Assembly: GCF_018449775.1 (NCBI RefSeq)
Contig: NZ_JAAVVB010000002.1
Coordinates: 1-64,000 of the forward strand
Source of the DNA: Mucilaginibacter sp. dw_454
Lineage (GTDB): Bacteria > Bacteroidota > Bacteroidia > Sphingobacteriales > Sphingobacteriaceae
Length of the DNA: 64,000 bases
Reading direction: 5' to 3'
The notes under the pieces were generated by a model. It was not told the DNA's origin. It saw only the letters and a list, made by a program, of their open reading frames with translations, and searched no databases. Of this stretch, positions 25,880-33,918 are shown one piece after another (position 1 is the stretch's first letter; each line of letters starts with the position of its first letter). Position numbers and translations under genes: made by a program.

Positions 25880-26584
25880 ATGCCTGGTAGAAAAAGAATT
25901 TTACTGGCCGAAGATGAAGAACATCTTTTAGAAGCCATTAAGCTTAACCTTGAGTTAGAAGGTTACAAAGTATCAACCGCTAATAACGGTAAAAAAGCTT
26001 TGCAAATATTTAAAGAAGAACGTTTTAACTTAGTTATACTGGACGTAATGATGCCCGAGATTGACGGTTTTGTGGTTGCCGAAACCATCAGACTGGAAAA
26101 CTCTGAGGTGCCTATTATGTTCCTGACTGCTAAAAACACCAATGAGGACAAAATTGCCGGCCTTAAAAAAGGTGCCGACGATTACCTGACCAAGCCTTTT
26201 AACCTGGAAGAGCTGATTCTGCGTGTTAATAACCTGGTAAAACGTAGCTTAAAAGGCGATGATCTAAAAGAGTTTAACAGCTACAAGATCGGCGATAAAA
26301 CTATCCATTTCAACTCGTTCGAATTAGTTAATGGTGATGGCAGCATCACTCCGTTAACTAAAAAGGAAACCATGTTGTTAAAGCTGTTGATCGAGCGTCG
26401 TAATGATGCCGTATCGCGCGAGCAAATATTGGAGACAGTTTGGAATTATGATGTTTATCCATCAACCCGTACTATCGATAACTTTATCCTGACTTTCCGT
26501 AAATACTTTGAACCAGATCCTAAAAACCCGGTTTACTTCCACTCAATACGCGGCGTTGGCTATAAATTTACAGATCAGCACTAA
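25880..26584 (+). CDS. OmpR-family response regulator
   Basis: A 234-residue protein. The receiver domain (1-120) has the acidic pocket AEDEE, the phospho-Asp in LVILDVMMPEIDG, Thr in FLTAK and Lys in LTKPF. A linker leads to a winged-helix DNA-binding domain (about 135-234) with LTKKETMLLKLL and TIDNFILTFRKYFE. Partner of the kinase immediately upstream. The target promoter is not evident. Confidence 0.95.
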   Translation: MPGRKRILLAEDEEHLLEAIKLNLELEGYKVSTANNGKKALQIFKEERFNLVILDVMMPEIDGFVVAETIRLENSEVPIMFLTAKNTNEDKIAGLKKGADDYLTKPFNLEELILRVNNLVKRSLKGDDLKEFNSYKIGDKTIHFNSFELVNGDGSITPLTKKETMLLKLLIERRNDAVSREQILETVWNYDVYPSTRTIDNFILTFRKYFEPDPKNPVYFHSIRGVGYKFTDQH

Positions 26585-26587
26585 TTA

Positions 26588-27109
26588 ATGTTTACCAACA
26601 GGGCACGCATACTGGTTATAGGCGCTTTTATAATTATGCTGGCAGTTGGCATTCAACTGCACGTTTATGAAATAGCTGCTGCAATTGGAATGTTTATTTT
26701 ACTGCTGATATGGGGCTACTTTAAACAGGGTACTATAGTACTGGCGGCAAAGGCTTTCCATAATAAGGAATACGAAAAAGCCGAAGTGTTGTTGCAACAG
26801 GTACCTAACCCCGTTTGGTTAAGCAAACGCCGCCGTGGCTTTTATGAGTTTATTTACGGCGGGATATGCATGCAAAAGCAGGATTTTACAGAAGCCGAAA
26901 GACATTATGAAATAGCTGCGCAATATCCTTTGCGAAATGTAAATGACCATGTAGCAGCATTGGTACATGTTGCTAACCTGAGTATAAGGCATGATGATTT
27001 TGACAAAGCAAAAGCTTATTTATCATTGGCAGATAAGCACGAAGAGAAAATAACCGCTAAATTGAAGGATGTAATTAAACGGCTTCATCAGGAACTTGAT
27101 AAAAAATAG
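26588..27109 (+). CDS. membrane-anchored TPR-like protein
   Basis: A 173-residue protein with two N-terminal hydrophobic helices (about 7-23 and 28-44), then helical pairs resembling TPR units: AFHNKEYEKAEVLLQQV, GGICMQKQDFTEAERHYEIA and VANLSIRHDDFDKAKAYLSLA. It starts 3 bp after the response regulator and is probably co-transcribed. Its role beside the two-component system and haem genes is unknown. The stop codon touches the start of a palindromic element. Confidence 0.75.
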   Translation: MFTNRARILVIGAFIIMLAVGIQLHVYEIAAAIGMFILLLIWGYFKQGTIVLAAKAFHNKEYEKAEVLLQQVPNPVWLSKRRRGFYEFIYGGICMQKQDFTEAERHYEIAAQYPLRNVNDHVAALVHVANLSIRHDDFDKAKAYLSLADKHEEKITAKLKDVIKRLHQELDKK

Positions 27110-27180
27110 AATCAAGAGTCAAGAATCAAGAGACAAGACGAAAGGTCGCTCTTGATTCTTGACTCTTGGTTCTTGACTCT
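27109..27180. repeat. palindromic word element (TCAAGAATCAAG type)
   Basis: The left arm (27109-27138) repeats GAATCAAGAGTCAAGA. The right arm (27146-27180) is the complement, TCTTGATTCTTGACTCTTGG and related. It starts at the last base of the TPR gene stop and ends 8 bp before hemE. The same words recur at 38869 and 63735. Confidence 0.8.
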
Positions 27181-27188
27181 AAAAAATA

Positions 27189-28211
27189 ATGAACGATTTA
27201 TTCTTAAAAGCAGCATTTTCACAAAAAACCGAACGCCCACCCGTTTGGATGATGCGCCAGGCCGGCAGATTTATGCCGCAATACTGGGAAATAAAAAATA
27301 AGTACTCTTTCCTGGAAATGTGCAAAACCCCAGAGATTGCCGCAGATGTAACCATGCTGCCGGTTGATCTGCTAGGTATTGATGCTGCCATATTATTCTC
27401 TGATATTTTGGTTACCGGTGAAGCTATGGGCGGTAACTTAAGCTTTGAGCAAAATGTTGGTCCGCGGTTTGCAAACCCGGTACGTACTCAAAAGGATATT
27501 GATAATCTGAATACAGATTGCCTGGATAAGCTGCAATATGTGGCCGATGCCATTAAAGTTATTCAGCAACGCTTAAAGGGCAGTATCCCGTTGATTGGTT
27601 TTGCTGGTGCACCGTTTACGGTGATGAGCTATCTGGTGGAAGGTGGATCGTCAAAAGACTTTAAACTGACCAAACTGATGCTGCACAACGAGCCTGAAAT
27701 GGCGCATCGGCTTTTATCAAAGATTGCTACGGTTACAGCGGATTATCTGAACTTGCAAATCGCTGCAGGTGTTAATGCTGTACAGATCTTTGATAGCTGG
27801 GCGCAAGCATTGGCTTGGGACGATTATACAGAATTTTCGCATCGTTATATCGTCGAGATCATCAGTAAACTAAATAGAAAAGATATCCCGGTTATTTCGT
27901 TTTGTAAAGGCAGTTCGGTTTTCGCGCCGTTAATGGCCGAAGCTAAACCGGATGTTATTTCTATCGACTGGAACGTTGACTTGCTGGATATCAAAAAGCG
28001 TTTACCGCAAGGTATTGCTGTGCAAGGTAACCTTGACCCGCATATTTTATATGCTGATAAGAAAGTAATCAAAGAAAGAATTTACCGCCTGTTCGACCGT
28101 ATGAAAGGCGAGAACGGCTTCATATTTAACCTGGGTCACGGTATTATGCCCGATATCCCGTTTGATAATGTGAAGTATGCGGTAGAGGTGATAAAAGAGT
28201 TTAAATACTAA
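27189..28211 (+). CDS. hemE: uroporphyrinogen decarboxylase
   Basis: A 340-residue HemE, which removes four acetate carboxyls from uroporphyrinogen III to give coproporphyrinogen III. Diagnostic stretches: WMMRQAGRFMPQYWEI (signature Arg-rich start), ILFSDILV, GFAGAPFTVMSYLVEGG, the Tyr/Asp region IFDSWAQAL, and FNLGHGIMPDIPFDNVK. Cytoplasmic. Followed by a dispersed repeat hairpin and hemJ. Confidence 0.97.
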   Translation: MNDLFLKAAFSQKTERPPVWMMRQAGRFMPQYWEIKNKYSFLEMCKTPEIAADVTMLPVDLLGIDAAILFSDILVTGEAMGGNLSFEQNVGPRFANPVRTQKDIDNLNTDCLDKLQYVADAIKVIQQRLKGSIPLIGFAGAPFTVMSYLVEGGSSKDFKLTKLMLHNEPEMAHRLLSKIATVTADYLNLQIAAGVNAVQIFDSWAQALAWDDYTEFSHRYIVEIISKLNRKDIPVISFCKGSSVFAPLMAEAKPDVISIDWNVDLLDIKKRLPQGIAVQGNLDPHILYADKKVIKERIYRLFDRMKGENGFIFNLGHGIMPDIPFDNVKYAVEVIKEFKY

Positions 28212-28217
28212 TAAACT

Positions 28218-28293
28218 GTCATTGCGAGCGTAGCGTGGCAATCGCAAATATTGCATCCTTGCGATTGCTTCGTCGTCCCTCCTCGCAATGACA
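28218..28293. repeat. dispersed inverted repeat (GTCATTGCGAGC type), copy 1
   Basis: The left arm begins GTCATTGCGAGCGTAGCG and continues to GGCAATCGCAA. The right arm, TTGCGATTGCTTCGTCGTCC then CTCCTCGCAATGACA, is its complement. A second copy lies at 48861. This repeat type is widespread in bacterial genomes, to my knowledge. It starts 6 bp after the hemE stop. Confidence 0.8.
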
Positions 28294-28303
28294 AATAAAA
28301 GTG

Positions 28304-28837
28304 ATGTACCAATACGTATTAGCCATACATATCATCTTTGTAGTCTGCTGGATGGCGGGGCTATTTTATATGGTACGCCTGTTTATTTATCATACCGAAG
28401 CGCAGGAAAAACCCGAACCTGCACGTGCTATCCTTTCAGAACAATTCGAGATCATGGAGCGCAAGCTGTGGTGGATCATCGCCACACCGTCTATGTACCT
28501 GGTATTGGCCGCCGGTATTACCATGATTTGCCTGATGCCGGGCTGGCTGCAAATGGGCTGGTTGCATATTAAATTACTGTTTGTGGTTGGATTGATCGTC
28601 TACCATTTCATCTGCCAAAACAAAATGAACCAGATGCGACAAGGCATTTACAAATGGACCTCTACCCAATTGCGCCTTTGGAATGAATTGGCTACGCTTA
28701 TCCTATTTGCCATTGTTTTCCTGGCGGTATTAAAAAACTCATTGAACTGGATTTTTGGGGTGGTGGGTATTGTTGCCTTCTCTGTTATCTTGATGATGGC
28801 GGTGAAAATCTACAAGAGGTTTAGAGAGAAGAAATAA
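28304..28837 (+). CDS. hemJ: protoporphyrinogen oxidase HemJ
   Basis: A 177-residue membrane protein of the UPF0093/HemJ family, which oxidises protoporphyrinogen IX to protoporphyrin IX. Four to five membrane helices. Conserved His in the first helix (LAIHIIFVVCWMAGLFYM), the RKLWWIIATPSM block after the first loop, and GWLHIKLLFV with the second His. A GTG lies directly before the ATG at 28304; the ATG is chosen. Its place after hemE supports the assignment over a generic CopD-like protein. Confidence 0.88.
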   Translation: MYQYVLAIHIIFVVCWMAGLFYMVRLFIYHTEAQEKPEPARAILSEQFEIMERKLWWIIATPSMYLVLAAGITMICLMPGWLQMGWLHIKLLFVVGLIVYHFICQNKMNQMRQGIYKWTSTQLRLWNELATLILFAIVFLAVLKNSLNWIFGVVGIVAFSVILMMAVKIYKRFREKK

Positions 28838-28955
28838 GCACGCCGCCCGGCGCTTCCAGTCATAATTTCCTTCATTTTACCTATATTAAATAATTATTAA
28901 AAAATAATTGTAATCCCATGCAACCATTTGCGCCTAACTATCATCTTACCTGCAA

Positions 28956-29528
28956 ATGATGTTATTGAAACCTACTTATACAATTGATGAATTAATAGCC
29001 CGAAGCAAGGCGGGCGAACGCAAGGCGCAGGAGCTGCTGTATAAGCAGCTTGCTTCGAAGATGCTGGGCGTTTGCATGCGCTACGCAACGGATAAGATGG
29101 AGGCCGAGGATATGTTGCAAAACGGGTTTGTTAAAATGTTTAAAAAGCTGGACGATTACAGGGGCGAGGGTTCTTTTGAAGGATGGGTAAGACGAATAAT
29201 GGTACACAGCTCGATAGAGTATTACCGCAAACACCACAAAATGGTACAGGTAATGGATGTAACCGAAATGAGTAACGAACCCTCGGTTAACCCGGCAGCA
29301 ATGGCAAACATGGGTGTGCAGGATTTAATGAGACTGATCAATCAACTGTCGCCGGGTTACAAAATGGTGTTTAACCTTTATGCTATTGAAGGTTATTCGC
29401 ACCGCGAGATTTCGGAGATAGTGGGCATTACCGAGGGTGCTTCGAAGTCGCAGTTATCAAGGGCCCGCGTAATTTTAAAGGATTTGGTTTTAAAAATGGA
29501 TGAAAAGAAATATGGATATGCAGGATAA
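28956..29528 (+). CDS. ECF-type RNA polymerase sigma factor
   Basis: A 190-residue sigma-70 family protein. Region 2 spans about 25-95 (LGVCMRYATDKMEAEDMLQNGFVK, then YRGEGSFEGWVRRIM), and region 4 about 125-180 (LSPGYKMVFNLYAIEGYSHREISEIVGITEGASKSQLSRAR read in parts). No region 1 or 3, as in ECF sigmas. It overlaps the next gene, which is anti-sigma-like, and an outer-membrane barrel gene follows, so the three probably form an envelope-response unit. Confidence 0.95.
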   Translation: MMLLKPTYTIDELIARSKAGERKAQELLYKQLASKMLGVCMRYATDKMEAEDMLQNGFVKMFKKLDDYRGEGSFEGWVRRIMVHSSIEYYRKHHKMVQVMDVTEMSNEPSVNPAAMANMGVQDLMRLINQLSPGYKMVFNLYAIEGYSHREISEIVGITEGASKSQLSRARVILKDLVLKMDEKKYGYAG

Positions 29529-30288
29529 GGATTTTGACAAGATATTTAACTCGAAGTTTGAGGATTTCGAGGTAGAACCATCACCAATGGTGTGGGACAA
29601 CATAGCCGACGAACTAGACAATAAAAAAGGCAAACGCTCATGGATGCCTTACTTAAGCATAGCCGCATTATTAGCGGTGATATGTACTGCCGGTTTGTTG
29701 CTTTTACAAAAAGAAACAACTGGTGAACATCACCATAGCTATGCTAATTCTACCCGCCACGATACGGTGAAATCGCTTACGCAAACAGCTGCCCCAGTGG
29801 TAAAACAACCTGAGCCTGTTGTAGTTGACAGATCGGCTACTGACAGGGTTGCCTCAAACAGCAATCATCAGCATAAAAATGTATCGCCGGTAACTCATAT
29901 AACTGAGCAGGTTACAGCTAAGAAAGAGGACGCTGTTAATAACGTACAAGCACCGAAAGCAAACCCACAACTAATTGCGCAAGTAACTGCGCCAATAAAC
30001 GACCCGGTAAAGCCTATTATGCCCGATGTGCAACTGGCGCCAAAAACAATAGACATTGCTGCAACTCCGGTTGAAAGACCTGCGGTTATGGCTTCGGCGG
30101 GAAATCAGGAAAACGAGCCGGTTAAAAAGCGAGGTATCCACAACTTAGGCGGCCTGATCAATGTGCTGGTAGCTAAAGTAGATAAGCGCCAGGATAAACT
30201 GATTGAGTTTAGTGATGACGCTGATGATGACGCGGAAACAAGTGTTACCGGGGTGAACATAGGCCCTTTGAAAATTAAAAAACAATAA
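29512..30288 (+). CDS. anti-sigma-like single-pass membrane protein
   Basis: About 258 residues. The N-terminal 45 residues (DKDFDKIFNSKFEDFEVEP, then PMVWDNIADEL) are a cytoplasmic helical segment typical of Bacteroidota anti-sigma partners. One membrane helix follows (about 52-68, LSIAALLAVICTAGLLLL). A long, low-complexity periplasmic region is rich in Val, Ala, Pro and Gln. The gene overlaps the end of the sigma gene. ATGs at 29500, 29512 and 29518 are all possible; 29512 gives MDMQDKDFDKIF. No zinc-binding HxxxCxxC motif is present. Confidence 0.75.
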   Translation: MDMQDKDFDKIFNSKFEDFEVEPSPMVWDNIADELDNKKGKRSWMPYLSIAALLAVICTAGLLLLQKETTGEHHHSYANSTRHDTVKSLTQTAAPVVKQPEPVVVDRSATDRVASNSNHQHKNVSPVTHITEQVTAKKEDAVNNVQAPKANPQLIAQVTAPINDPVKPIMPDVQLAPKTIDIAATPVERPAVMASAGNQENEPVKKRGIHNLGGLINVLVAKVDKRQDKLIEFSDDADDDAETSVTGVNIGPLKIKKQ

Positions 30289-30332
30289 TCAACACATATA
30301 TATAAAGAACACAATCTAAATACGTACACAAT

Positions 30333-31172
30333 ATGAAACGTCTACTAATAGCTGCATTACTATGCAGCGCGGCAAGCCTCAGCTTTGCACAAAAATCAAT
30401 AAACGTAACTACAACAACCGTTAATGGTAAGAAAACTACTACCACAACAAGGGTTAATGGTAATGATACTACTACCACAACAACAGTTAGCAGTACAGAC
30501 AGCACCAAAACCAAAAGCCTACTTTATAGACACAAAGCCTCAAAATCATCGGGTTTTAACTTCGGTCTTACTTTTTCAAGATTTGATTTGGGCTTGACTA
30601 CCTTGATTGATAACGGCAGTTTTACGCTATCGCCCAAAAACGATTTCCTGAGCTATCGTTCATGGAAGACAAGCGATGTAGGTTTTGATCTATTGCAATT
30701 TGGTTATCGCTTTAACCCTGGCTTCAAAGTGTATTTATCAGCGGGTTTCGACTGGACATTGATCCGCCTGCGTAAAGACATCACCATACAAAGAAACGCA
30801 CCTGTATTGACTTACGTTACAGACAGTATTCACTTTAGCAAAAACCGGTTCTCATCTACTTACCTGCGTCTGCCTTTATCGTTCGAGTTTAGAACCCGTG
30901 AGTATAGCGATGGCAAACGTTTTCGTTTCATTGTTGGTCCGGAAGCTGGTTTATTGCTAGGTGGTCGTGTTAAGCAAATTAGTGATGAAAACGGTAAACA
31001 AAAGTTTGACGACGACTATCACTTTACCAAAGTACAATACGGAGCTTTTACCCGCATAGGCTATGGCTCGGCAGGTTTGTTTGCCAAGTATTACTTTAAC
31101 GATATGTTTGAGGATAGTCCAGAACAAGCTGGCTTGAAGAAATTTGCGATAGGCTTAACCTTTGGCTTCTGA
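30333..31172 (+). CDS. outer-membrane beta-barrel protein
   Basis: A 279-residue protein with a signal peptide ending at LSFAQ. A Thr-rich, tandemly repeated spacer (VNGKKTTTTTRVNG, VNGNDTTTTTTV) spans residues about 24-55. The remaining 210 residues alternate aromatic and polar residues in strands ending with FAIGLTFGF, typical of a PorT-like 8-10 stranded barrel. It follows the sigma/anti-sigma pair by 44 bp and is a likely member of its regulon or its sensor. Confidence 0.85.
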   Translation: MKRLLIAALLCSAASLSFAQKSINVTTTTVNGKKTTTTTRVNGNDTTTTTTVSSTDSTKTKSLLYRHKASKSSGFNFGLTFSRFDLGLTTLIDNGSFTLSPKNDFLSYRSWKTSDVGFDLLQFGYRFNPGFKVYLSAGFDWTLIRLRKDITIQRNAPVLTYVTDSIHFSKNRFSSTYLRLPLSFEFRTREYSDGKRFRFIVGPEAGLLLGGRVKQISDENGKQKFDDDYHFTKVQYGAFTRIGYGSAGLFAKYYFNDMFEDSPEQAGLKKFAIGLTFGF

Positions 31173-31208
31173 TATTGAAAATAATCAACCCTGCATATAT
31201 AAAACGAG

Positions 31209-31233
31209 AGGCGATTCAATGGATCGCCTTTTG
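31209..31233 (+). terminator. intrinsic terminator after the OMP gene
   Basis: AGGCGAT and ATCGCCT form a 7-bp stem with a 7-nt loop, followed by TTTG. It closes the sigma / anti-sigma / barrel unit. Confidence 0.65.
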
Positions 31234-31272
31234 TTGTTGATAATAATATATAAGCCATAACTCAAAGGCTTC

Positions 31273-31280
31273 TATCTTTG
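31273..31280 (+). promoter_or_regulatory. -7 promoter box for the ABC ATPase gene
   Basis: TATCTTTG is a perfect TAnnTTTG match ending 4 nt before the ATG at 31285. The leader would be absent or a few nucleotides unless translation starts at the in-frame ATG at 31294. Confidence 0.5.
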
Positions 31281-31284
31281 CCCT

Positions 31285-32283
31285 ATGAGCGATATGTCTT
31301 TCTTACAAGCTTTAGCGGTTACCAAAACATATCCCGGCCAGCGTGTGGCAGGGGTAAAACGGATCAGCCTTAATATAAAGCCCAATAAGATCACCGCCAT
31401 TATAGGCGAAAGCGGCAGCGGTAAGAGTACCCTGTTGCGTTTGCTGTATGGTTTGCTATCGCCGGATGAAGGTAGGGTGCAGTTTAAGGGCGAGCGCATC
31501 TGGGGACCCGAGGAAAAGCTGATCCCCGGCCATGATGCCATGCGCATGGTAACCCAGGACACCGACGGACTAAACGTTTACGCCAAAGTGTGGGACAACA
31601 TTGCCGTGCTGATGCCCAATACCGACATAGCCGCCAAAGAAGAGCGTACCACGCAGGTACTGCAGCAACTCAATGTTTTAAAGCTGGCCGACAAGCAAGC
31701 CATTTTTTTAAGCGGTGGCGAAAAGCAACGCGTGGCTATTGCCCGTGCCTTAGTAACGCAACCCGAAGTTTTATTACTTGACGAACCCTTTAACCAGGTG
31801 GATACCTCGTTTAGAGAAGGGCTGCAGCAGGATATTCGCCAAGTGGTGCATGACACCGGGTTAACCGTGATCATGGTATCGCATGACCCGGCCGAAGTGC
31901 TTTCTATGGCTGACGAGCTGATTGTACTGAAAGATGGCGAGGTCATTGAAGCCGGCCACCCTAAAGAATTATATCAAAATCCGCAGAACCTATATACCGC
32001 TAAACTGCTGACCAATTGCAATGTATTGAGCCAGGACGAGGCCAGGCAATGCGGTATTAACACCAAGGCTGCCGATGTTGTGATTTACCCCGAATGGGCC
32101 ACGCCAACCAACAGTTGGACGCGCAAGGACTGGACCGTTAAGCAAGTGCTTTTTAAAGGCAGTTATGAAGATCTGTTAGTTACCAAAGATGATATTACCC
32201 TGCGTTTATTAAACGACGAACCGGATAAATACAAGGCAGGCGATAAGGTGCATGTCAAGATCAACAGGTACCTGGAGTTTTAA
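31285..32283 (+). CDS. orphan ABC transporter ATPase with TOBE-like tail
   Basis: A 332-residue protein. Walker A is GESGSGKST, the Q loop VTQDTDG, the signature LSGGEKQR, Walker B LLLDEPF and the switch His VSHDP. A C-terminal extension (about 240-332) with VKQVLFKGSYEDLLV is TOBE-like, as in PotA/FbpC-type importers. No permease or binding-protein gene is adjacent, so the partner is unlinked or the protein acts otherwise. It starts MSDMSFLQAL; the second Met is also plausible. A W element begins 8 bp after the stop. Confidence 0.88.
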   Translation: MSDMSFLQALAVTKTYPGQRVAGVKRISLNIKPNKITAIIGESGSGKSTLLRLLYGLLSPDEGRVQFKGERIWGPEEKLIPGHDAMRMVTQDTDGLNVYAKVWDNIAVLMPNTDIAAKEERTTQVLQQLNVLKLADKQAIFLSGGEKQRVAIARALVTQPEVLLLDEPFNQVDTSFREGLQQDIRQVVHDTGLTVIMVSHDPAEVLSMADELIVLKDGEVIEAGHPKELYQNPQNLYTAKLLTNCNVLSQDEARQCGINTKAADVVIYPEWATPTNSWTRKDWTVKQVLFKGSYEDLLVTKDDITLRLLNDEPDKYKAGDKVHVKINRYLEF

Positions 32284-32290
32284 GGACAAG

Positions 32291-32449
32291 TGATCCACGT
32301 GAGAGTGTGGATCAGTTTGGATCAGCTGGATCACCTTGAAAATGCAAATCATTGAAAACCAGTATATAGTATTAAAACTAGTTTAATAGTTGGATCATTT
32401 TGGATCAGTTTGGATCACTTTTCATGACTTTTATGTCTTTTTTGGATCG
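32291..32449 (+). repeat. W element copy 2 (TGGATCA heptamers)
   Basis: An outer TGATCCA lies at 32291. Cluster 1 is TGGATCA at 32308, 32318 and 32327 (periods 10 and 9). After an AT-rich spacer, cluster 2 is TGGATCA at 32391, 32401 and 32411 (periods 10 and 10). The dyad GACTTTTATGTC is at 32426-32437, 8 nt after the last heptamer, and the outer TGGATCG at 32443. It aligns over its length with copy 1 on the other strand and carries one extra heptamer in each cluster. It occupies most of the 307-bp gene-free stretch 32284-32590; the remainder is A/T runs. Confidence 0.8.
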
Positions 32450-32590
32450 CCCTATTTTTTGTTTTTTTCGCAGTGATACTTTAGACCAGGCGCCCGTTAC
32501 CCCCTTTTTTTCCAGACGCTAATATCCGGGTAAAATAGGTTATTCTTTTTTAAAAACGCTTTAAAACAGTTTAAAACGTTTAAAAACATT

Positions 32591-33610
32591 TTAAATATAC
32601 GGGTTGATCAAAGCAACAAACCCATCCACATCATCAATCATCATTACCACCCGCGTCACTGCTTTAGGCTTGCGGTAAATGCGTTCAATGTTTACTGGTT
32701 CTTTAAAGGTAAGCAAGACATTATACGTGCTTTTCATTGGTCCGCCTTTAAAGCAATGTTCGTCGGGGGTGTAGCTGTCCATTATTTTTTCTGCGGATTG
32801 GATATTGTTCAGGTCTATTAATGCCCGCCAGCGGATGCCGATGCGTAATAATAGTTGCTGATTTAAAACTAGTACCGGGCTTTTTACCATGGCAGAAAAA
32901 TCGCCGATGATCAATATAAAACTGTAAACAGTTAAAGCCGTCACTATGATGGCCCAGGTATGGCTGTAATGATTTAAAAACAAGTGGAACGCCACCGTTT
33001 CTATAATGCCTACACACAATATTACACCAAACAAGGCACCATAGCCGCTCTCACGGTGATTGCTGAATGGTTTAATTTCTGACGATACTGCTTGTGGCTT
33101 CATCCAAAACAATAGCCCGAAGCGTAACATGGTAACTTCTGTCGCCAGGAACTTTACAGCGGGATGATTGCCCAGCGCCGCACCCATGCTTTGCTTTAAG
33201 TTATACGCGAAGTCAGGGATTTGATTTTGTAACGCTCTGTATTCTCTTTTTATCTGGCGAATCTTACTGAGTGCGTAAACAATTACGCCGATTTCCAGTC
33301 CGGCGCTTAGTTTTCTGAGTTGAATAATATAAGTACGCTGATGTGCGGGTAAAATTAGATAGGCTACACCGCAACAAATGCTAAACACTAAAACAATGCT
33401 CCACTTTCTGACCTTACCGGGGCGAATCAATAAAAAATAATAGATCACTGGGATAGTAAATACAATGTCGCCCAAAAATGCCGTGGCAACCAGGTCGCGT
33501 TTGATGGGATCTACATGATGCACTATAAATGAACCGACAATTAGTACAGCGAGTGCAGCTAACAAGGTAAACCAAACGTTTTTGTGAATAGTGTTAATGG
33601 ATAGTGTCAT
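32591..33610 (-). CDS. integral membrane protein, unknown
   Basis: A 339-residue protein taken from MTLSINTIHKN; an upstream in-frame extension of 20 residues is not supported. At least six hydrophobic helices: about 13-29, 42-63, 70-87, 202-221, 226-246 and a weaker one. The soluble C-terminus (about 250-339) contains RWRALIDLNNIQSAEK and VLLTFKEPVNIERIY, resembling a PH-like or photosynthesis-regulator-like beta domain often found in Bacteroidota membrane proteins. No catalytic motif. Family not recognised. Confidence 0.65.
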   Translation of the reverse strand: MTLSINTIHKNVWFTLLAALAVLIVGSFIVHHVDPIKRDLVATAFLGDIVFTIPVIYYFLLIRPGKVRKWSIVLVFSICCGVAYLILPAHQRTYIIQLRKLSAGLEIGVIVYALSKIRQIKREYRALQNQIPDFAYNLKQSMGAALGNHPAVKFLATEVTMLRFGLLFWMKPQAVSSEIKPFSNHRESGYGALFGVILCVGIIETVAFHLFLNHYSHTWAIIVTALTVYSFILIIGDFSAMVKSPVLVLNQQLLLRIGIRWRALIDLNNIQSAEKIMDSYTPDEHCFKGGPMKSTYNVLLTFKEPVNIERIYRKPKAVTRVVMMIDDVDGFVALINPYI

Positions 33611-33716
33611 ACCACCGAATTTTGAGTGTTGATGCAAATATGGTGAACAATGCAACAGGGACAAAAACAAATCTACTTAAACCTATATTATATCTATAAA
33701 CAAACACTTTACCACT

Positions 33717-33839
33717 ATGAAAAACAAATTGTTACGTCTGTTACTGCTTGGAGCAGTAATCGGCATTTTGGGCACCAGTTGCGGCGCACCGCGCCCGCTG
33801 GCTGCACCACCTGCGCCGCCGGCACATCCGGCACCGTAA
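33717..33839 (+). CDS. small proline-rich lipoprotein
   Basis: A 40-residue protein: hydrophobic signal (KLLRLLLLGAVIGIL), lipobox LGTSC, then a short Ala/Pro tail (APRPLAAPPAPPAHPAP). A rho-independent terminator follows within 5 bp, which supports a real, separately transcribed gene. Similar tiny lipoproteins are common in Bacteroidota and are sometimes annotated as 'quinol oxidase subunit 4', which I think is only a label. Membrane-anchored. Function unknown. Confidence 0.65.
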   Translation: MKNKLLRLLLLGAVIGILGTSCGAPRPLAAPPAPPAHPAP

Positions 33840-33843
33840 ATAG

Positions 33844-33879
33844 AATGTCCGCTTTGTTAGCTACAGGGCGGACATTTTG
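33844..33879 (+). terminator. intrinsic terminator after small lipoprotein
   Basis: AATGTCCGC and GCGGACATT form a perfect 9-bp stem with a 15-nt loop, followed by TTGG and further T residues. Confidence 0.75.
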
Positions 33880-33918
33880 GTTTCAGGACGTTAAATATTT
33901 GCCTAACTTCATTTAACC

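Noticed and set aside
28288..28572. 94-residue + frame overlapping hemJ
   Set aside because: It is out of frame with the conserved HemJ helices and starts inside the repeat.
33650..33916. 88-residue + frame overlapping the small lipoprotein
   Set aside because: It has no sensible composition or start; the 33717-33839 reading has a signal peptide, lipobox and terminator.
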